Under the pieces are notes generated by a model. That model was not told the origin of the DNA and searched no databases. It saw only the letters and a program-made list of their open reading frames with translations. Shown piece after piece: positions 42,942-52,394 of a stretch of DNA of 64,000 nt. The first letter of the stretch is position 1, and each line of letters opens with the position of its first letter. A program made the translations under genes and the position numbers. The stretch spans positions 1 to 64,000 of the forward strand of contig JALSKZ010000053.1 in assembly GCA_026988575.1 (NCBI GenBank). Reading direction: 5' to 3'. This DNA is from Thermodesulfobacteriales bacterium. Lineage in GTDB: Bacteria; Desulfobacterota; Thermodesulfobacteria; Thermodesulfobacteriales; Thermodesulfatatoraceae.

Positions 42942-43908
42942 GTTCCAGTCTCGCTAAGTGATGTCTTTTTATTCCTTCTACCACACGATGAGCAGAATTA
43001 AAAGCACTCATGATGCTTCCCTTCTCTACAGCTAGGTCTCCAGCCAAAAATAGACCGGGGATATTGGTCTCTCCGTATTCATTCACTACAGCCCGTTTGC
43101 CTTCCATTTTGACACCAATACTCTTTAAGAAATTTTCCGGAGTGCTACCGCCAAGACAATAATAAACAGCTTCCACCACTAGGGGGTCGTGGTCTTTAAA
43201 GATCACTTTTATACCTTGCGGGTCTGGTTCTAAACGTTGGATATCCGTATTCATTAACAGGGTGATCTTTCCTTCCTGGACGAGTTTTTCTAGGTGGGCC
43301 ATGTTGGTAGGATTAATCCGAAAGAACTGCGGACGTCTGTAAGAAAGAAATACCTGGGCTTTTTTAGCTAAAAAGCAGGCTGTTTCTGCTGCAGAATCCC
43401 CGCCTCCTACCACTAAAACTTTACGAAACGAAGAGTCTAGATGGGCCTGGGTACCAAAAAAGACCCTATCTTTGATTTCTTTGGGGATCTTATAAGAAGG
43501 CTTTACCGGACGACCAAATATCCCTATGGCTATTACTACTACGGGGGCCTTTACAACTAAGCCCTGATTGGTCTCCACCACAAAACAATCGTTTTCCTTT
43601 TTGATATTACGTACTTCTTGCTTGAAGCGTATATCAAGTTCATATCTTTGAATGTAATCGTCTATTAGGGCCAGAAATTCTTCCTTAGTGCAGGTATCAA
43701 AACGACAAATCCCCTCTGGTTCTATTTTCCTCTTGCGGTAAACGGGATCTACCCTCTTGCCAGGATGATAAAATTTGTGTATAGTTTCACACGGTTGGTT
43801 GCTTTTTTCTAAGATAATTACAGGTTCAAGGCCTGCGCTTTTGGCCTCTACTGCTGTAGCTATACCTGCTGGTCCTGCCCCAATAATAGCAATCTTTGTT
43901 TTTTCCAT
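42931..43908 (-). CDS. Pyridine-nucleotide-dependent flavoprotein (TrxR-like fold, no CxxC)
   Basis: The 325-residue protein has the FAD motif AIIGAGPAGIATAVEA and the NAD(P) motif VLVVGGGDSAAETACFL, and the C-terminal GLFLAGDLAVEKGSI. It lacks the redox CxxC of thioredoxin reductase, so it is not one. The architecture resembles YpdA-type disulfide or persulfide reductases and ferredoxin-linked flavoproteins. The segment CETIHKFYHPGKRVDP is unusual. Substrate unknown. It is followed directly by a PAS kinase gene. Confidence 0.8.
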   Translation of the reverse strand: MEKTKIAIIGAGPAGIATAVEAKSAGLEPVIILEKSNQPCETIHKFYHPGKRVDPVYRKRKIEPEGICRFDTCTKEEFLALIDDYIQRYELDIRFKQEVRNIKKENDCFVVETNQGLVVKAPVVVIAIGIFGRPVKPSYKIPKEIKDRVFFGTQAHLDSSFRKVLVVGGGDSAAETACFLAKKAQVFLSYRRPQFFRINPTNMAHLEKLVQEGKITLLMNTDIQRLEPDPQGIKVIFKDHDPLVVEAVYYCLGGSTPENFLKSIGVKMEGKRAVVNEYGETNIPGLFLAGDLAVEKGSIMSAFNSAHRVVEGIKRHHLARLEREC

Positions 43909-43933
43909 AGACCTCCCTCTTAGAAACCTTTTT

Positions 43934-43957
43934 CCGGATGGGTTTTACCCCATCCGG
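43934..43957. repeat. Strong hairpin between two genes
   Basis: CCGGATGGG, loop TTTTAC, CCCATCCGG is a perfect nine-base stem between the stress protein gene and the flavoprotein gene. No T-run follows on either strand, so it may be a processing or stability hairpin in the transcript. Confidence 0.5.
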
Positions 43958-43989
43958 CACCGAAGATTTTAGTTTAAAGTTTATTTTAG

Positions 43990-44442
43990 TTATTTTTGAT
44001 AGTGAGGATTTACCGTCATTACTGGACAAGGAGCACGTTTTATTACTTGTTCTGCTACACTACCCAAAAGAATTTTTTCTAACCCTTTTCGTCCGTGGGT
44101 CCCCATAACGATTAAGTCAATATTCTTTTCCTCCGCGGTCTTTACGATTTCTTCCGCTACTTCACCCCGCTTGACAATGGTCTCCACGTCCGAAAGGTCT
44201 TCCATATATTCATCAACAAAATTGGCCATTTTTTTCTCCGCCGCGGCTATCATTTCTTCTTCTAAATTATCTAAGGCACTGTGGGGTACATAGAAATTGG
44301 CGTATTTTGATAACTCTTCCACTACAAAGATTACTACCAGTTTTGCCTCTAACTTCTCTACAAAATAACGTACATACGGAAGCACTTTTTTCGAAGCGCT
44401 AGTGAAATCTACAGGAAAAAGGATATTTTTGATCTCGGCCAT
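43990..44442 (-). CDS. Universal stress protein (UspA family)
   Basis: The 150-residue protein has the Usp fold: NILFPVDFTSASKKVLPYV at the N-terminus and the ATP-binding motif MGTHGRKGLEKILLGSVAEQVI with G-2x-G-9x-GS, then APCPVMTV. ATP-binding members act in stress and dormancy. A sigma-70-type promoter precedes it. The flavoprotein and PAS kinase genes follow on the same strand beyond the hairpin at 43934. Confidence 0.92.
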   Translation of the reverse strand: MAEIKNILFPVDFTSASKKVLPYVRYFVEKLEAKLVVIFVVEELSKYANFYVPHSALDNLEEEMIAAAEKKMANFVDEYMEDLSDVETIVKRGEVAEEIVKTAEEKNIDLIVMGTHGRKGLEKILLGSVAEQVIKRAPCPVMTVNPHYQK

Positions 44443-44474
44443 AAGATCCTCCTATGTTAAATTGTCGTTCATAC

Positions 44475-44504
44475 TTTGTACTATTTAGTAGATAAACAAG
44501 TCAA
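44475..44504 (-). promoter_or_regulatory. Sigma-70-type promoter of the universal stress gene
   Basis: On the minus strand TTGACT (44499-44504), an 18-bp spacer and TACAAA (44475-44480) precede the stress protein gene by 32 bases. Both boxes match four or five of six consensus positions. The region is shared with the divergent PHP gene. Confidence 0.4.
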
Positions 44505-44522
44505 GAGAATTGGGGGCGTTTA

Positions 44523-45380
44523 ATGACTAGAAAAATTGATCTACACACCCATTCTACGGCCTCGGACGGGAGTTTTTCGCCAAAACAGCTTGTTCGTTTA
44601 GCGCAAGAGGTGGGTCTAGCTGCCTTAGCCCTTACAGACCACGATACCGTAGAGGGCCTTGCAGAGGCGGAACAAGAGGCCCAGAAATTACAAATATCTT
44701 TTGTCCCAGGGGTGGAGATAAGTGTTAAGTTTGAGGGCCCTGGTCACTTTCATCTGTTGGGATACTTTATTGACTATCGCCATCCTGCTTTGGTGGAAAC
44801 CCTTACCAAACTAAAAGAAGCGCGGGCTTGCCGCAACCAGCTTATGCTTAAAAAGCTTCAAGCCCTTGGTATAGACATTCAATGGGAAGAGGTGGTTGCT
44901 GTTTCTGGGGGGGGAGAAATCGGCCGTCCTCACTTGGCCCGTATTTTGGTAAAAAAAGGATTAGTAAAGGATATAGACGAGGCCTTTGAGAAATATTTGG
45001 CCAAGGGCGCCTCTGCTTATGTGCCTAAGGCCCGCTTGACCCCCGAAGAGGCCTTTAAAGTAATCCATCAGGCCGGGGGGTTAACTTCCTTGGCCCACCC
45101 CTATTATCTGAAACTCGCTCCAGAAGAGCTTACCGCGTATATTATCCACCTAAAGGAGCTAGGATTGGACGCTATAGAGGCCTATTATACCGATCATTCT
45201 CCGGAATATACCCGTTTTTTGCTGGACCTCGCCCAAAAATTAGGGCTTTTGGTCTCTGGGGGTAGTGATTTCCACGGGGATAATAAACCAGAAATCGCCC
45301 TTGGCTCAGGAAAAGGCAACCTCTTGGTCCCCGAAGAGGTATATTTACGTCTGTACGAGGCCTGGCAAAAGAGGAGATAA
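44523..45380 (+). CDS. PHP-domain phosphoesterase (RNase AM / YciV-like)
   Basis: The 285-residue protein has the metal-binding PHP motifs: KIDLHTHSTASDGSFSP, LTDHDTVEG, EIGRPHLARILV, SLAHPYYL and SGGSDFHGDN. Proteins of this type (TrpH/YciV) hydrolyse 3',5'-nucleotides such as pAp and trim RNA 5' ends. No other domain is present, so it is not a polymerase subunit. It is divergent from the stress protein gene. Confidence 0.88.
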   Translation: MTRKIDLHTHSTASDGSFSPKQLVRLAQEVGLAALALTDHDTVEGLAEAEQEAQKLQISFVPGVEISVKFEGPGHFHLLGYFIDYRHPALVETLTKLKEARACRNQLMLKKLQALGIDIQWEEVVAVSGGGEIGRPHLARILVKKGLVKDIDEAFEKYLAKGASAYVPKARLTPEEAFKVIHQAGGLTSLAHPYYLKLAPEELTAYIIHLKELGLDAIEAYYTDHSPEYTRFLLDLAQKLGLLVSGGSDFHGDNKPEIALGSGKGNLLVPEEVYLRLYEAWQKRR

Positions 45381-46124
45381 TCAAGTTTTAATCAGCTTAA
45401 GTAGTTGGCGCCTTTCTTTGGGGGTAAGGGGCCTTATTTCTCCCGGTCTTAGTCCTTTTAGGCTTAAAGGACCAAATTGGGTCCGTTTCAACCGGAGCAC
45501 TGGGTGCCCAATAGAGGCAAACAGCTTGCGCACTTCTCTTTTGCGTCCTTCACCTACTATTACTTCAAAAGTTGTAGAGCTTTTATCTCTTCGGCGCACC
45601 CTTAGGGCCTTGGGGTATACACGGCGCCCTTCTACTTCGATCCCTTTACGTTCAAGGGCGTATATCTTTTCCGGGCAGGGATGCCCCTTGACCTTGGCTT
45701 CATACACCCGGTTTATCCCGTAGCGAGGGTGCAGAAGCCTCTGGGCCAAAAGACCGTCGTTGGTTAGCAATAGTAAGCCTTCGGTATCTTTGTCTAGACG
45801 TCCCACAGGAAAGACCCTTACCGGTAAGTCTTGCAAAAATTCTTTTATCGTTGGTCGGCCATGAGGGTCATAAAGGGCGGTAAGGTATCCCCTTGGTTTA
45901 TAAAATACGTAATAGACCTTGGCCGCGGGAATTATCAGGCGCCCGTTTACGGTGACTTTATTTTGGTTCGGGTCTATCCTAAGCCCTGGCTCCAAAACAA
46001 TCTTACCGTCTACCGCTACCTTGCCTTGGAAAATGAGCTCATCGGCCTTGCGGCGTGAACAGACTCCAGCCTCGGCTATGAAGCGATTTAATCGTATCTT
46101 TTGGGAGACTATATCCTTAGACAT
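45381..46124 (-). CDS. rluB: Ribosomal large subunit pseudouridine synthase B family
   Basis: The 247-residue protein has an S4 RNA-binding domain (IRLNRFIAEAGVCSRRKADELI) and the RsuA/RluB catalytic domain with Asp in VGRLDKDTEGLLLLTND. The C-terminus (PLSLKGLRPGEIRPLT) is family-typical. RluB modifies U2605 of 23S rRNA. It lies 18 bases after bamA on the same strand. The exact target (RluB, RluE or RsuA) is not settled by sequence alone. Confidence 0.88.
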   Translation of the reverse strand: MSKDIVSQKIRLNRFIAEAGVCSRRKADELIFQGKVAVDGKIVLEPGLRIDPNQNKVTVNGRLIIPAAKVYYVFYKPRGYLTALYDPHGRPTIKEFLQDLPVRVFPVGRLDKDTEGLLLLTNDGLLAQRLLHPRYGINRVYEAKVKGHPCPEKIYALERKGIEVEGRRVYPKALRVRRRDKSSTTFEVIVGEGRKREVRKLFASIGHPVLRLKRTQFGPLSLKGLRPGEIRPLTPKERRQLLKLIKT

Positions 46125-46142
46125 CTTTAGGCATCAAATGGA

Positions 46143-48836
46143 CTAAAATTGTCCCCCTATACGGAAGTTCCAGTTGCTCTTTTCCTCTCCAGCATGGGCA
46201 TCGATATTGTACCCCCATTCTATGCGCAACGGCCCCATAGGAGAAAGCCAACGGATACCAAACCCCACACTCTTGCGGATATCAGAAAGCTTGTAGGGTC
46301 CACCAGCCCGCCATACGTTTCCCATATCAAAGAATAAAACTCCGTTAAGCCCCATATTTTTTACCAGAGGGATTATGTTTTCTATTTGTACGTAAGCCAT
46401 ACGTTCGCCACCAATGCGCTCTCCTGTCTGAGGATCAATGGGACTGATGTCTCCATAGCGATACCCACGGACAGAGTCTAGACCACCCAGATAAAATTTT
46501 TCGTAAACCGGTAGTTTCCCCCCTGCGGCAGGCAATATAGCTCCTAAGCCAAAGCGCAAGTGTCCGGTAGTATGCCACAATAACGGGAAATACCAACTGT
46601 CCGTGAACACAAATTTTTCAAAGGCGCTATCGCCTCCTAAAAATCCGCCAGCATGTTCGTAGCTAAAAGTAGTGCGCATCCCCTTGGTAGGAGAGAAGAA
46701 GCTATTTCGCGTATCTCTGATTAAGCCCATTTCTATAGCGCTAGTAATATGTATGTCTGCCGATTCGCGTATAATAGAAGATTGATAGTATGTATAATCT
46801 GTTAAATTTGAGTCATCATAACGATATCCTATATATCCTTTGAGGTTAGATGTTAGCAAATAGCCAAAACGGATACTTCCTCCTTTACTATCTCTCGTAT
46901 AATCTTCGTATTCTCTACTCCAGTTATAGAGGCTAAGGCCCAAGGATACTCTAGTATCTCGAAAATAAGGATCAGAGAAAGACAAAGAATAACGTGTAGT
47001 GCGCGCCCCAAAGGTACCATTGAAAGAAAGTGTTTGTCCCTTACCAAATAGATTCCTTTGCGAAATTTGGCCCATAAATATAAATTTATCTACCGAGCTA
47101 TAGCCAGCACCTATGCTGAAAGTTCCTGTGGGTCGTTCTTTGACCTTTATGTGAACATCCATTTGGTTTTTTTGAATGCCTTTTTCCATAGAAAAGTTCA
47201 CATCGTCAAAATATCCGAGTCGTCGTAATCTATCCTGGCTCTTCCTGTAACGCGTGGCGCTAAAGGGCCATTGTTCAACTATGAGTAGTTCTCTTCTAAT
47301 AACCTTGTCTCTAGTGCGAGTATTTCCAGATATTTCTATCCTATTTATATAGACAAGAGGACCTTTATTTATTTTAAGGACTATATCGACAATATGCTCT
47401 TTAGGACGTTTTTTTATAATAGGATCGATCTCTGCATAAGCATAACCTTTATCCGCAAATATTTCAGTAAGGTGCAAAATATCTTTTCTTAAGGTTTCGC
47501 GATCGAAAAATTTCTCTTTATTAATTTCTAGCTTTTTTAGAAGCCATGAGCTATCCGTGAAAAGGTCTTGCTCTATACTTACTTTTCCGACTTTGTATTG
47601 TGGCCCCTCTTCTACAGGGATCTTTATGTATATCCATTTCCCTTTTTGTTCTATTTCTGGGTCTCCTACTCTTGCGTCTATATAGCCGTGATTATGATAG
47701 AAAGAAATTATTTTCCCTAAGTCTCTGTAGAGGGCTCCCATGCTATATACACCAGGCTCTATCCCTCCCGTAAAAAATGTTTTTATCTTTTTTAGCCAGG
47801 AAAAATGTCCTTTTTCGCTAATAGATAGCAATTTTTTTAACTGTTCATCGGAAAAGGCCTTGTTCCCTACAAATTCAATCTTTTTAATATAAACCTTTTC
47901 TCCTTCTTTTATGTGAAAAATTACTTCTACTTCATTCTTTGAAATGGGTTTTATTGTAAAATCGACTTTAGTATCGTAGTAGCCCTTCTCTTTATACAAA
48001 AATTCAATTCGTTCTAGTGCCAAATTTATTTTGTCTAAATTTAAGATAGTATAAGGTTTTAGTTCAGTTATTTTTTCTAAATCATTAGTCTTAATGTGTT
48101 TATTGCCTTCATATATTATGCGCTTTATGACGGGCTTTTCTTTTACTATATAGGTTATTACTAACCCTTTTTGCTCTTTTTTTACGTCGGCTTTGATATC
48201 ATCGAAATAGCCTAATTTGTAAATAGCTTTAAGGTCTTGTCTTATTTTTTGGGGATCATAATAATCTCCGGGTTTGAGAGACGTTACCGCCAGGATTGCG
48301 TCACTATCCATACGGATATTACCTTTGACCTCTACGCGCCATACCTTTTCTCGTTGGAAAAGGGCGGCCAAGAGAGTCTGTGCCGCCTGTATCTCAAAGG
48401 TAGAGCTTGTTGAAGAGCCCGAAGCCGAGGCGTATTCAATCTGGCCGGTGGAACAACGCCAAAGACGCCAATCTATGCTCAAAGAATCTTTTAGGCGTAC
48501 CAAGGTGCCCCAAATTACCACGTCCGGATTTAACCCCGCGCATATCTCTTTTACTTCTTGGATAGTGGGTTCAGAAGGCACGTTGCCCAGTAAGTCTAGT
48601 ACTTTAGCCGGGGGGATTATTATGACGTCTGCGGCCTTGAGTTTGGCCTTCACTAACCCCTCTAAGCGCATCTTTAAAAGGGGACAAGGGGATAAAGAGA
48701 CCACCTTTAGCGGTAGTAACACTACCTGAGGGCTTTTAAAATGGTCTACCGAGGAGGCGTCGGCCTTAGCTAGTAGACCAATACAGAAGATGATGATGAA
48801 AAACAGAAGACGAAATTTTCTCACTGGGTACTCCAT
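46143..48836 (-). CDS. bamA: Outer-membrane assembly factor BamA with an extra N-terminal domain
   Basis: The 897-residue protein starts at MEYPVRKF (a TTG two codons earlier is possible) with a signal peptide. Residues about 33-165 are an added domain (QVVLLPLKVVSL, LNPDVVIWGTLVRLKDSL) resembling TolB-N/FlgO-like periplasmic folds. Five POTRA domains follow from about 168, for example IKRIIYEGNKHIKTNDLEK and IDARVGDPEIE. A 16-strand barrel starts near 560; VRGYRYGDISP is the lid-lock motif and the end is FRIGGQF. Usual BamA is about 780-810 residues. It inserts barrel proteins in the outer membrane. Confidence 0.92.
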   Translation of the reverse strand: MEYPVRKFRLLFFIIIFCIGLLAKADASSVDHFKSPQVVLLPLKVVSLSPCPLLKMRLEGLVKAKLKAADVIIIPPAKVLDLLGNVPSEPTIQEVKEICAGLNPDVVIWGTLVRLKDSLSIDWRLWRCSTGQIEYASASGSSTSSTFEIQAAQTLLAALFQREKVWRVEVKGNIRMDSDAILAVTSLKPGDYYDPQKIRQDLKAIYKLGYFDDIKADVKKEQKGLVITYIVKEKPVIKRIIYEGNKHIKTNDLEKITELKPYTILNLDKINLALERIEFLYKEKGYYDTKVDFTIKPISKNEVEVIFHIKEGEKVYIKKIEFVGNKAFSDEQLKKLLSISEKGHFSWLKKIKTFFTGGIEPGVYSMGALYRDLGKIISFYHNHGYIDARVGDPEIEQKGKWIYIKIPVEEGPQYKVGKVSIEQDLFTDSSWLLKKLEINKEKFFDRETLRKDILHLTEIFADKGYAYAEIDPIIKKRPKEHIVDIVLKINKGPLVYINRIEISGNTRTRDKVIRRELLIVEQWPFSATRYRKSQDRLRRLGYFDDVNFSMEKGIQKNQMDVHIKVKERPTGTFSIGAGYSSVDKFIFMGQISQRNLFGKGQTLSFNGTFGARTTRYSLSFSDPYFRDTRVSLGLSLYNWSREYEDYTRDSKGGSIRFGYLLTSNLKGYIGYRYDDSNLTDYTYYQSSIIRESADIHITSAIEMGLIRDTRNSFFSPTKGMRTTFSYEHAGGFLGGDSAFEKFVFTDSWYFPLLWHTTGHLRFGLGAILPAAGGKLPVYEKFYLGGLDSVRGYRYGDISPIDPQTGERIGGERMAYVQIENIIPLVKNMGLNGVLFFDMGNVWRAGGPYKLSDIRKSVGFGIRWLSPMGPLRIEWGYNIDAHAGEEKSNWNFRIGGQF

Positions 48837-49534
48837 GGCCAAGGTCTATCTTTAGGAAGTTCTTTGAGGCTACCGTTTACCAGACCAAAAATGCGGTCCA
48901 TTTGGGTGGCCAGTTCCGGATTATGGGTCACTACCACTAAAGTGATCCCGTGATTTTTATTTAGGTCTAACAGCAAACGGGTGATGTCTTGGGCAGTACG
49001 CATGTCCAAGTTTCCTGTTGGTTCATCGGCCAATATTATTGGGGGTTTGAGGGCAATGGCTCGGGCTATAGCTACCCTTTGTCTTTCTCCCCCCGAAAGT
49101 TCGCCCATCTTGTGGGTAAGACGATGTTGAAGACCTACCAGTTTGAGCGCTTGAGCGGCAGCTTCTTGGGCCCTAGAGGTGGTCCATCCGGCTATAAGGG
49201 CCGGCAGCATAACGTTTTCAAGGGTATTGAATTCAGGCAGGAGATGATGAAACTGAAAGATAAAACCGAGTTTTTGGTTCCTAAAACGGGCCAGCGCGGG
49301 CTCTATAAGGGAAAATACGTCAATGTCAAAGTAAAAAACCTTTCCCGATGTGGGACGGTCTAAGGTGCCTAAGATATGTAATAAAGTGGTTTTGCCCGCC
49401 CCAGAGGCCCCTACAATGGCAATCTTTTCCCCTGCGCTAATACAGAGATCGATACCCTTTAGTACCGTTAGTTGGGTATGCCCTGATTTAAATACTTTGA
49501 CCAGCCCTTTAGCGGCCAGAGCCACTTTACCCAT
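48821..49534 (-). CDS. lolD: Lipoprotein-releasing ABC transporter ATPase
   Basis: The 237-residue ATPase has Walker A ([12 protein letters not shown]), the Q-loop ([18 protein letters not shown]), signature [14 protein letters not shown] and Walker B ([12 protein letters not shown]), as in LolD. It powers release of lipoproteins from the inner membrane. It overlaps lolC/E by eight bases and bamA by about 16. Confidence 0.93.
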   Translation of the reverse strand: MGKVALAAKGLVKVFKSGHTQLTVLKGIDLCISAGEKIAIVGASGAGKTTLLHILGTLDRPTSGKVFYFDIDVFSLIEPALARFRNQKLGFIFQFHHLLPEFNTLENVMLPALIAGWTTSRAQEAAAQALKLVGLQHRLTHKMGELSGGERQRVAIARAIALKPPIILADEPTGNLDMRTAQDITRLLLDLNKNHGITLVVVTHNPELATQMDRIFGLVNGSLKELPKDRPWPWSTQ

Positions 49535-50804
49535 AGCGTAATACCTCCGCTGGAGGGAGTTGGGAGGCTTGACGAGCCGGGTAAATGGTAGCCAACAAGG
49601 CCAGTATCAGGGCCGAAACAGAAATGACAATTACGTCTAAGGCCTGGATAAGCACGGGGAGGTGATCTACATAATACACATCGGTAGGGAGCTTTATCAG
49701 GGGATAATGGGCCAAAAAGGCACACAGTCCCAGGCCTCCGATGATACCCAAGGCTACCCCTACCGCCCCTAATAAGAAGCCCGTAAGCATAAATATGCGC
49801 AAGATACTGGCGTTGCTTGTGCCCATGGACTTTAATATGGCGATGTCTTCTCGTTTTTCCGAGACAAGCATAATGAGGGCGGCTACGATATTAAAGGCTG
49901 CCACCAAGACTATCAGGGTCAAAATGACAAACATGGCCGTTTTTTCTAGGCGGAGGGCGGAAAATAGGCTTGCGTTCATGCGTTTCCAATCGATGGTCCA
50001 GTAAGGAAAACCGAGTTTTTGAGATAAGGCCTTGCTAAACTCTTCGGCGTAAAAAGGGTCACTGATGCGTACCTCAAGCATGGTTACCGCCTGGCGCAGG
50101 CTAAGTAATTGCTGGGCCGTGGCAAGGGCTATAAAGGCAAGACTGGCATCGAATTCGTAAAGACCTGTCTCAAAGAGGCCTACTACTTTGAAGGTCTTTA
50201 TTTTGGGCAAAAGTCCAAAGGGGGTTATTTGACCTTCCGGGACTATGAGACGTACCTTGTCTCCCAAGGATACCCCAAGATTAGCAGCCAGTCGTTTACC
50301 CAAGATAATGCCTGGGGGAAAAGAGTCAGAAAGTTGCGAAAACCCTCCTCCTTTAAAGCGCAGATTTTTAAAGACCTTAAGGGCTATTTGAGGGTCAACG
50401 CCCCTTATTACTACTCCTGATTGTCCCTGGCCAGAAGAAATTAGGCCCTGGAGATTGATACAGGGCAAAACAGCGGTGACGCGCACCTTACCCTGGCCTC
50501 TTACGCGGGCCCACAGGCCTGAAAGGCCATGCTTGTACAAAGTAACACCCTCTAGCTTTTTTACCAAAGCCGGATAGTTTTGAATTTCTCCTCCCAGGCG
50601 TTGGACTATTATATGGGCGTTTATACCGATGAGACGGTCTTGCAACTCCTTTTGGAACCCGTCCATTACGGCTATTACTACTATTAGAGCCATTACTCCT
50701 ATGGTTATTCCCAATACGGCCATACAAGAGATAAAAGAGGTAAAACGCTGTCGTTTGGGAGCAACTATGTATCTAGTGGCGATATACCACTCAAAACGTC
50801 TCAT
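49527..50804 (-). CDS. Lipoprotein-releasing ABC transporter permease LolC/LolE family
   Basis: The 425-residue permease has one TM helix at the N-terminus (FISCMAVLGITIGVMALIVVIAVMDGFQ), a large periplasmic domain of about 220 residues, and three C-terminal TM helices (FtsX type). The first segment EWYIATRYIV is typical. One copy only is seen, so the transporter may be a homodimer (LolF-like). It is between lysS and lolD on the same strand. Confidence 0.9.
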   Translation of the reverse strand: MRRFEWYIATRYIVAPKRQRFTSFISCMAVLGITIGVMALIVVIAVMDGFQKELQDRLIGINAHIIVQRLGGEIQNYPALVKKLEGVTLYKHGLSGLWARVRGQGKVRVTAVLPCINLQGLISSGQGQSGVVIRGVDPQIALKVFKNLRFKGGGFSQLSDSFPPGIILGKRLAANLGVSLGDKVRLIVPEGQITPFGLLPKIKTFKVVGLFETGLYEFDASLAFIALATAQQLLSLRQAVTMLEVRISDPFYAEEFSKALSQKLGFPYWTIDWKRMNASLFSALRLEKTAMFVILTLIVLVAAFNIVAALIMLVSEKREDIAILKSMGTSNASILRIFMLTGFLLGAVGVALGIIGGLGLCAFLAHYPLIKLPTDVYYVDHLPVLIQALDVIVISVSALILALLATIYPARQASQLPPAEVLRYG

Positions 50805-50816
50805 CTTTGCCTTGCT

Positions 50817-52316
50817 CTAACCCCTTTGTCCTTCCGGACGGAGATGGGGAAACAGGATCACCTCTCTAATAGAAGGGGCATCAGTAAATAACATGACTAA
50901 TCGATCAATACCTATACCTTCTCCTGCTGCCGGAGGCATACCGTATTCCAGGGCCCTTATAAAATCTTCGTCTATTTCCGGATGGATTTCAGGGTCATCG
51001 GCCAATCGTCGACGAATTTGTTCTTCAAAACGGGCCCTTTGATCCCGCGGATCATTGAGTTCGGAAAAGGCGTTTGCTATTTCGCGCCCTGCGATAAAGA
51101 GTTCGAACCGGTCGGCTACAGAAGGATCTTCTTCATTGCGTCGCGCCAGGGGAGAGATATCTACCGGAAAGGCCACCACAAAGGTGGGTTGAATGAGTTG
51201 TGGTTCCACCAAGGCATCAAATAGTTTGGCCCATAGTTTGCCCAGTATCTTTTCTTTTTCGTCTACCTTGATATTGTGCTCTTTGGCCCAAGATAGGGTC
51301 TTTTCTCTGCTCTCAAGGACCTCAGGGGGTACTTTCCCTATCTGAATCAGGGCTTCTTTAAACCCAATGCGTTTCCACGGCGGAGTCAAATCTATCTTGT
51401 GTCCTTGATAGGTAATACAGGTGTGGCCGGTGATTTCCCGCGCCAGGGAAGAAAAGATCTCTTCTGTGCGCACCATAAGATCTTCATAAGTGGCGTAGGC
51501 CTCATAGAATTCAAGCATGGTAAATTCTGGGTTGTGCTGGACGGATATACCTTCGTTACGGAAATTTCGATTCAGCTCAAATACACGTTCAAAACCCCCT
51601 ACCAAAAGGCGTTTTAGATATAGTTCCGGAGCAATACGGAGATAGAGCTCGCGTTCTAAGGCGTGGTGATAGGTCTTAAAGGGACGAGCGGTGGCTCCTC
51701 CCGGGATGGGCTGCATCATGGGCGTTTCTACCTCTAGAAAGCCCTGGCTCTGGAAATATTCCCTCAAAAATTGGACAATTTGGGAGCGAGTACGAAATAT
51801 TTCCCGGACACGCTGGTTCATAATGAGATCTAAATAGCGACGTCGATAGCGCAACTCTACGTCTTGAAGACCATGATATTTTTCCGGAAGGGGTCTAAAG
51901 GCCTTGGTGACCAGCACCAACTTGTGGGCCAATATGGTCAATTCACCGGTTTTGGTACGAAATAGGGGGCCCTCCACCCCTATTATGTCGCCTAAATCAA
52001 TATATTTTTTGAATAATTTGAAATTTTCCGGGCCTATTTCGTCTCTTTTAACAAATATCTGTATTTGATCCGTTTCATCCTGGATATGCATGAAGACAGC
52101 CTTGCCAAAGTCGCGTCGAGACATTATGCGCCCGGCTAGACAAAAACTATCCTTAATGGACATGAGCTTTTCGTTGTCGTATTCGGCAAAAATTTCTTTA
52201 AGAGGCCCGGCGTGATCTTTGGGCCTAAATCGGTTAGGAAAGAGACTAACCCCTAACGATTCCAGCTCTTCGGCCTTTTGTTTCCGTACTTTTAAAACCG
52301 CGCTTTCTTCGTTCAC
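50817..52316 (-). CDS. lysS: Lysyl-tRNA synthetase, class II
   Basis: The 499-residue class II enzyme has an N-terminal OB-fold anticodon-binding domain (FCLAGRIMSRRDFGKAVFMH), motif 1 (FQSQGFLEVETPMMQPIPGGA), motif 2 (FRNEGISVQHNPEFTMLEFYEAY) and motif 3 (GIGIDRLVMLFTDAPSIREV). It charges tRNA-Lys. It lies 12 bases upstream of the LolC/E gene. Confidence 0.97.
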   Translation of the reverse strand: MNEESAVLKVRKQKAEELESLGVSLFPNRFRPKDHAGPLKEIFAEYDNEKLMSIKDSFCLAGRIMSRRDFGKAVFMHIQDETDQIQIFVKRDEIGPENFKLFKKYIDLGDIIGVEGPLFRTKTGELTILAHKLVLVTKAFRPLPEKYHGLQDVELRYRRRYLDLIMNQRVREIFRTRSQIVQFLREYFQSQGFLEVETPMMQPIPGGATARPFKTYHHALERELYLRIAPELYLKRLLVGGFERVFELNRNFRNEGISVQHNPEFTMLEFYEAYATYEDLMVRTEEIFSSLAREITGHTCITYQGHKIDLTPPWKRIGFKEALIQIGKVPPEVLESREKTLSWAKEHNIKVDEKEKILGKLWAKLFDALVEPQLIQPTFVVAFPVDISPLARRNEEDPSVADRFELFIAGREIANAFSELNDPRDQRARFEEQIRRRLADDPEIHPEIDEDFIRALEYGMPPAAGEGIGIDRLVMLFTDAPSIREVILFPHLRPEGQRG

Positions 52317-52394
52317 TTATATCCTCCTAATTAGGGGTATCACTAGAAGTGCAAACCTAGAAAAATTTTGGGTATTCCTCAAGGGGGTAGTGTG

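Noticed and set aside
42931-43908. Thioredoxin reductase
   Set aside because: The FAD and NAD(P) motifs fit the fold, but the redox CxxC is absent.
43934-43957. Rho-independent terminator
   Set aside because: The stem is strong but no T-run follows on either strand.
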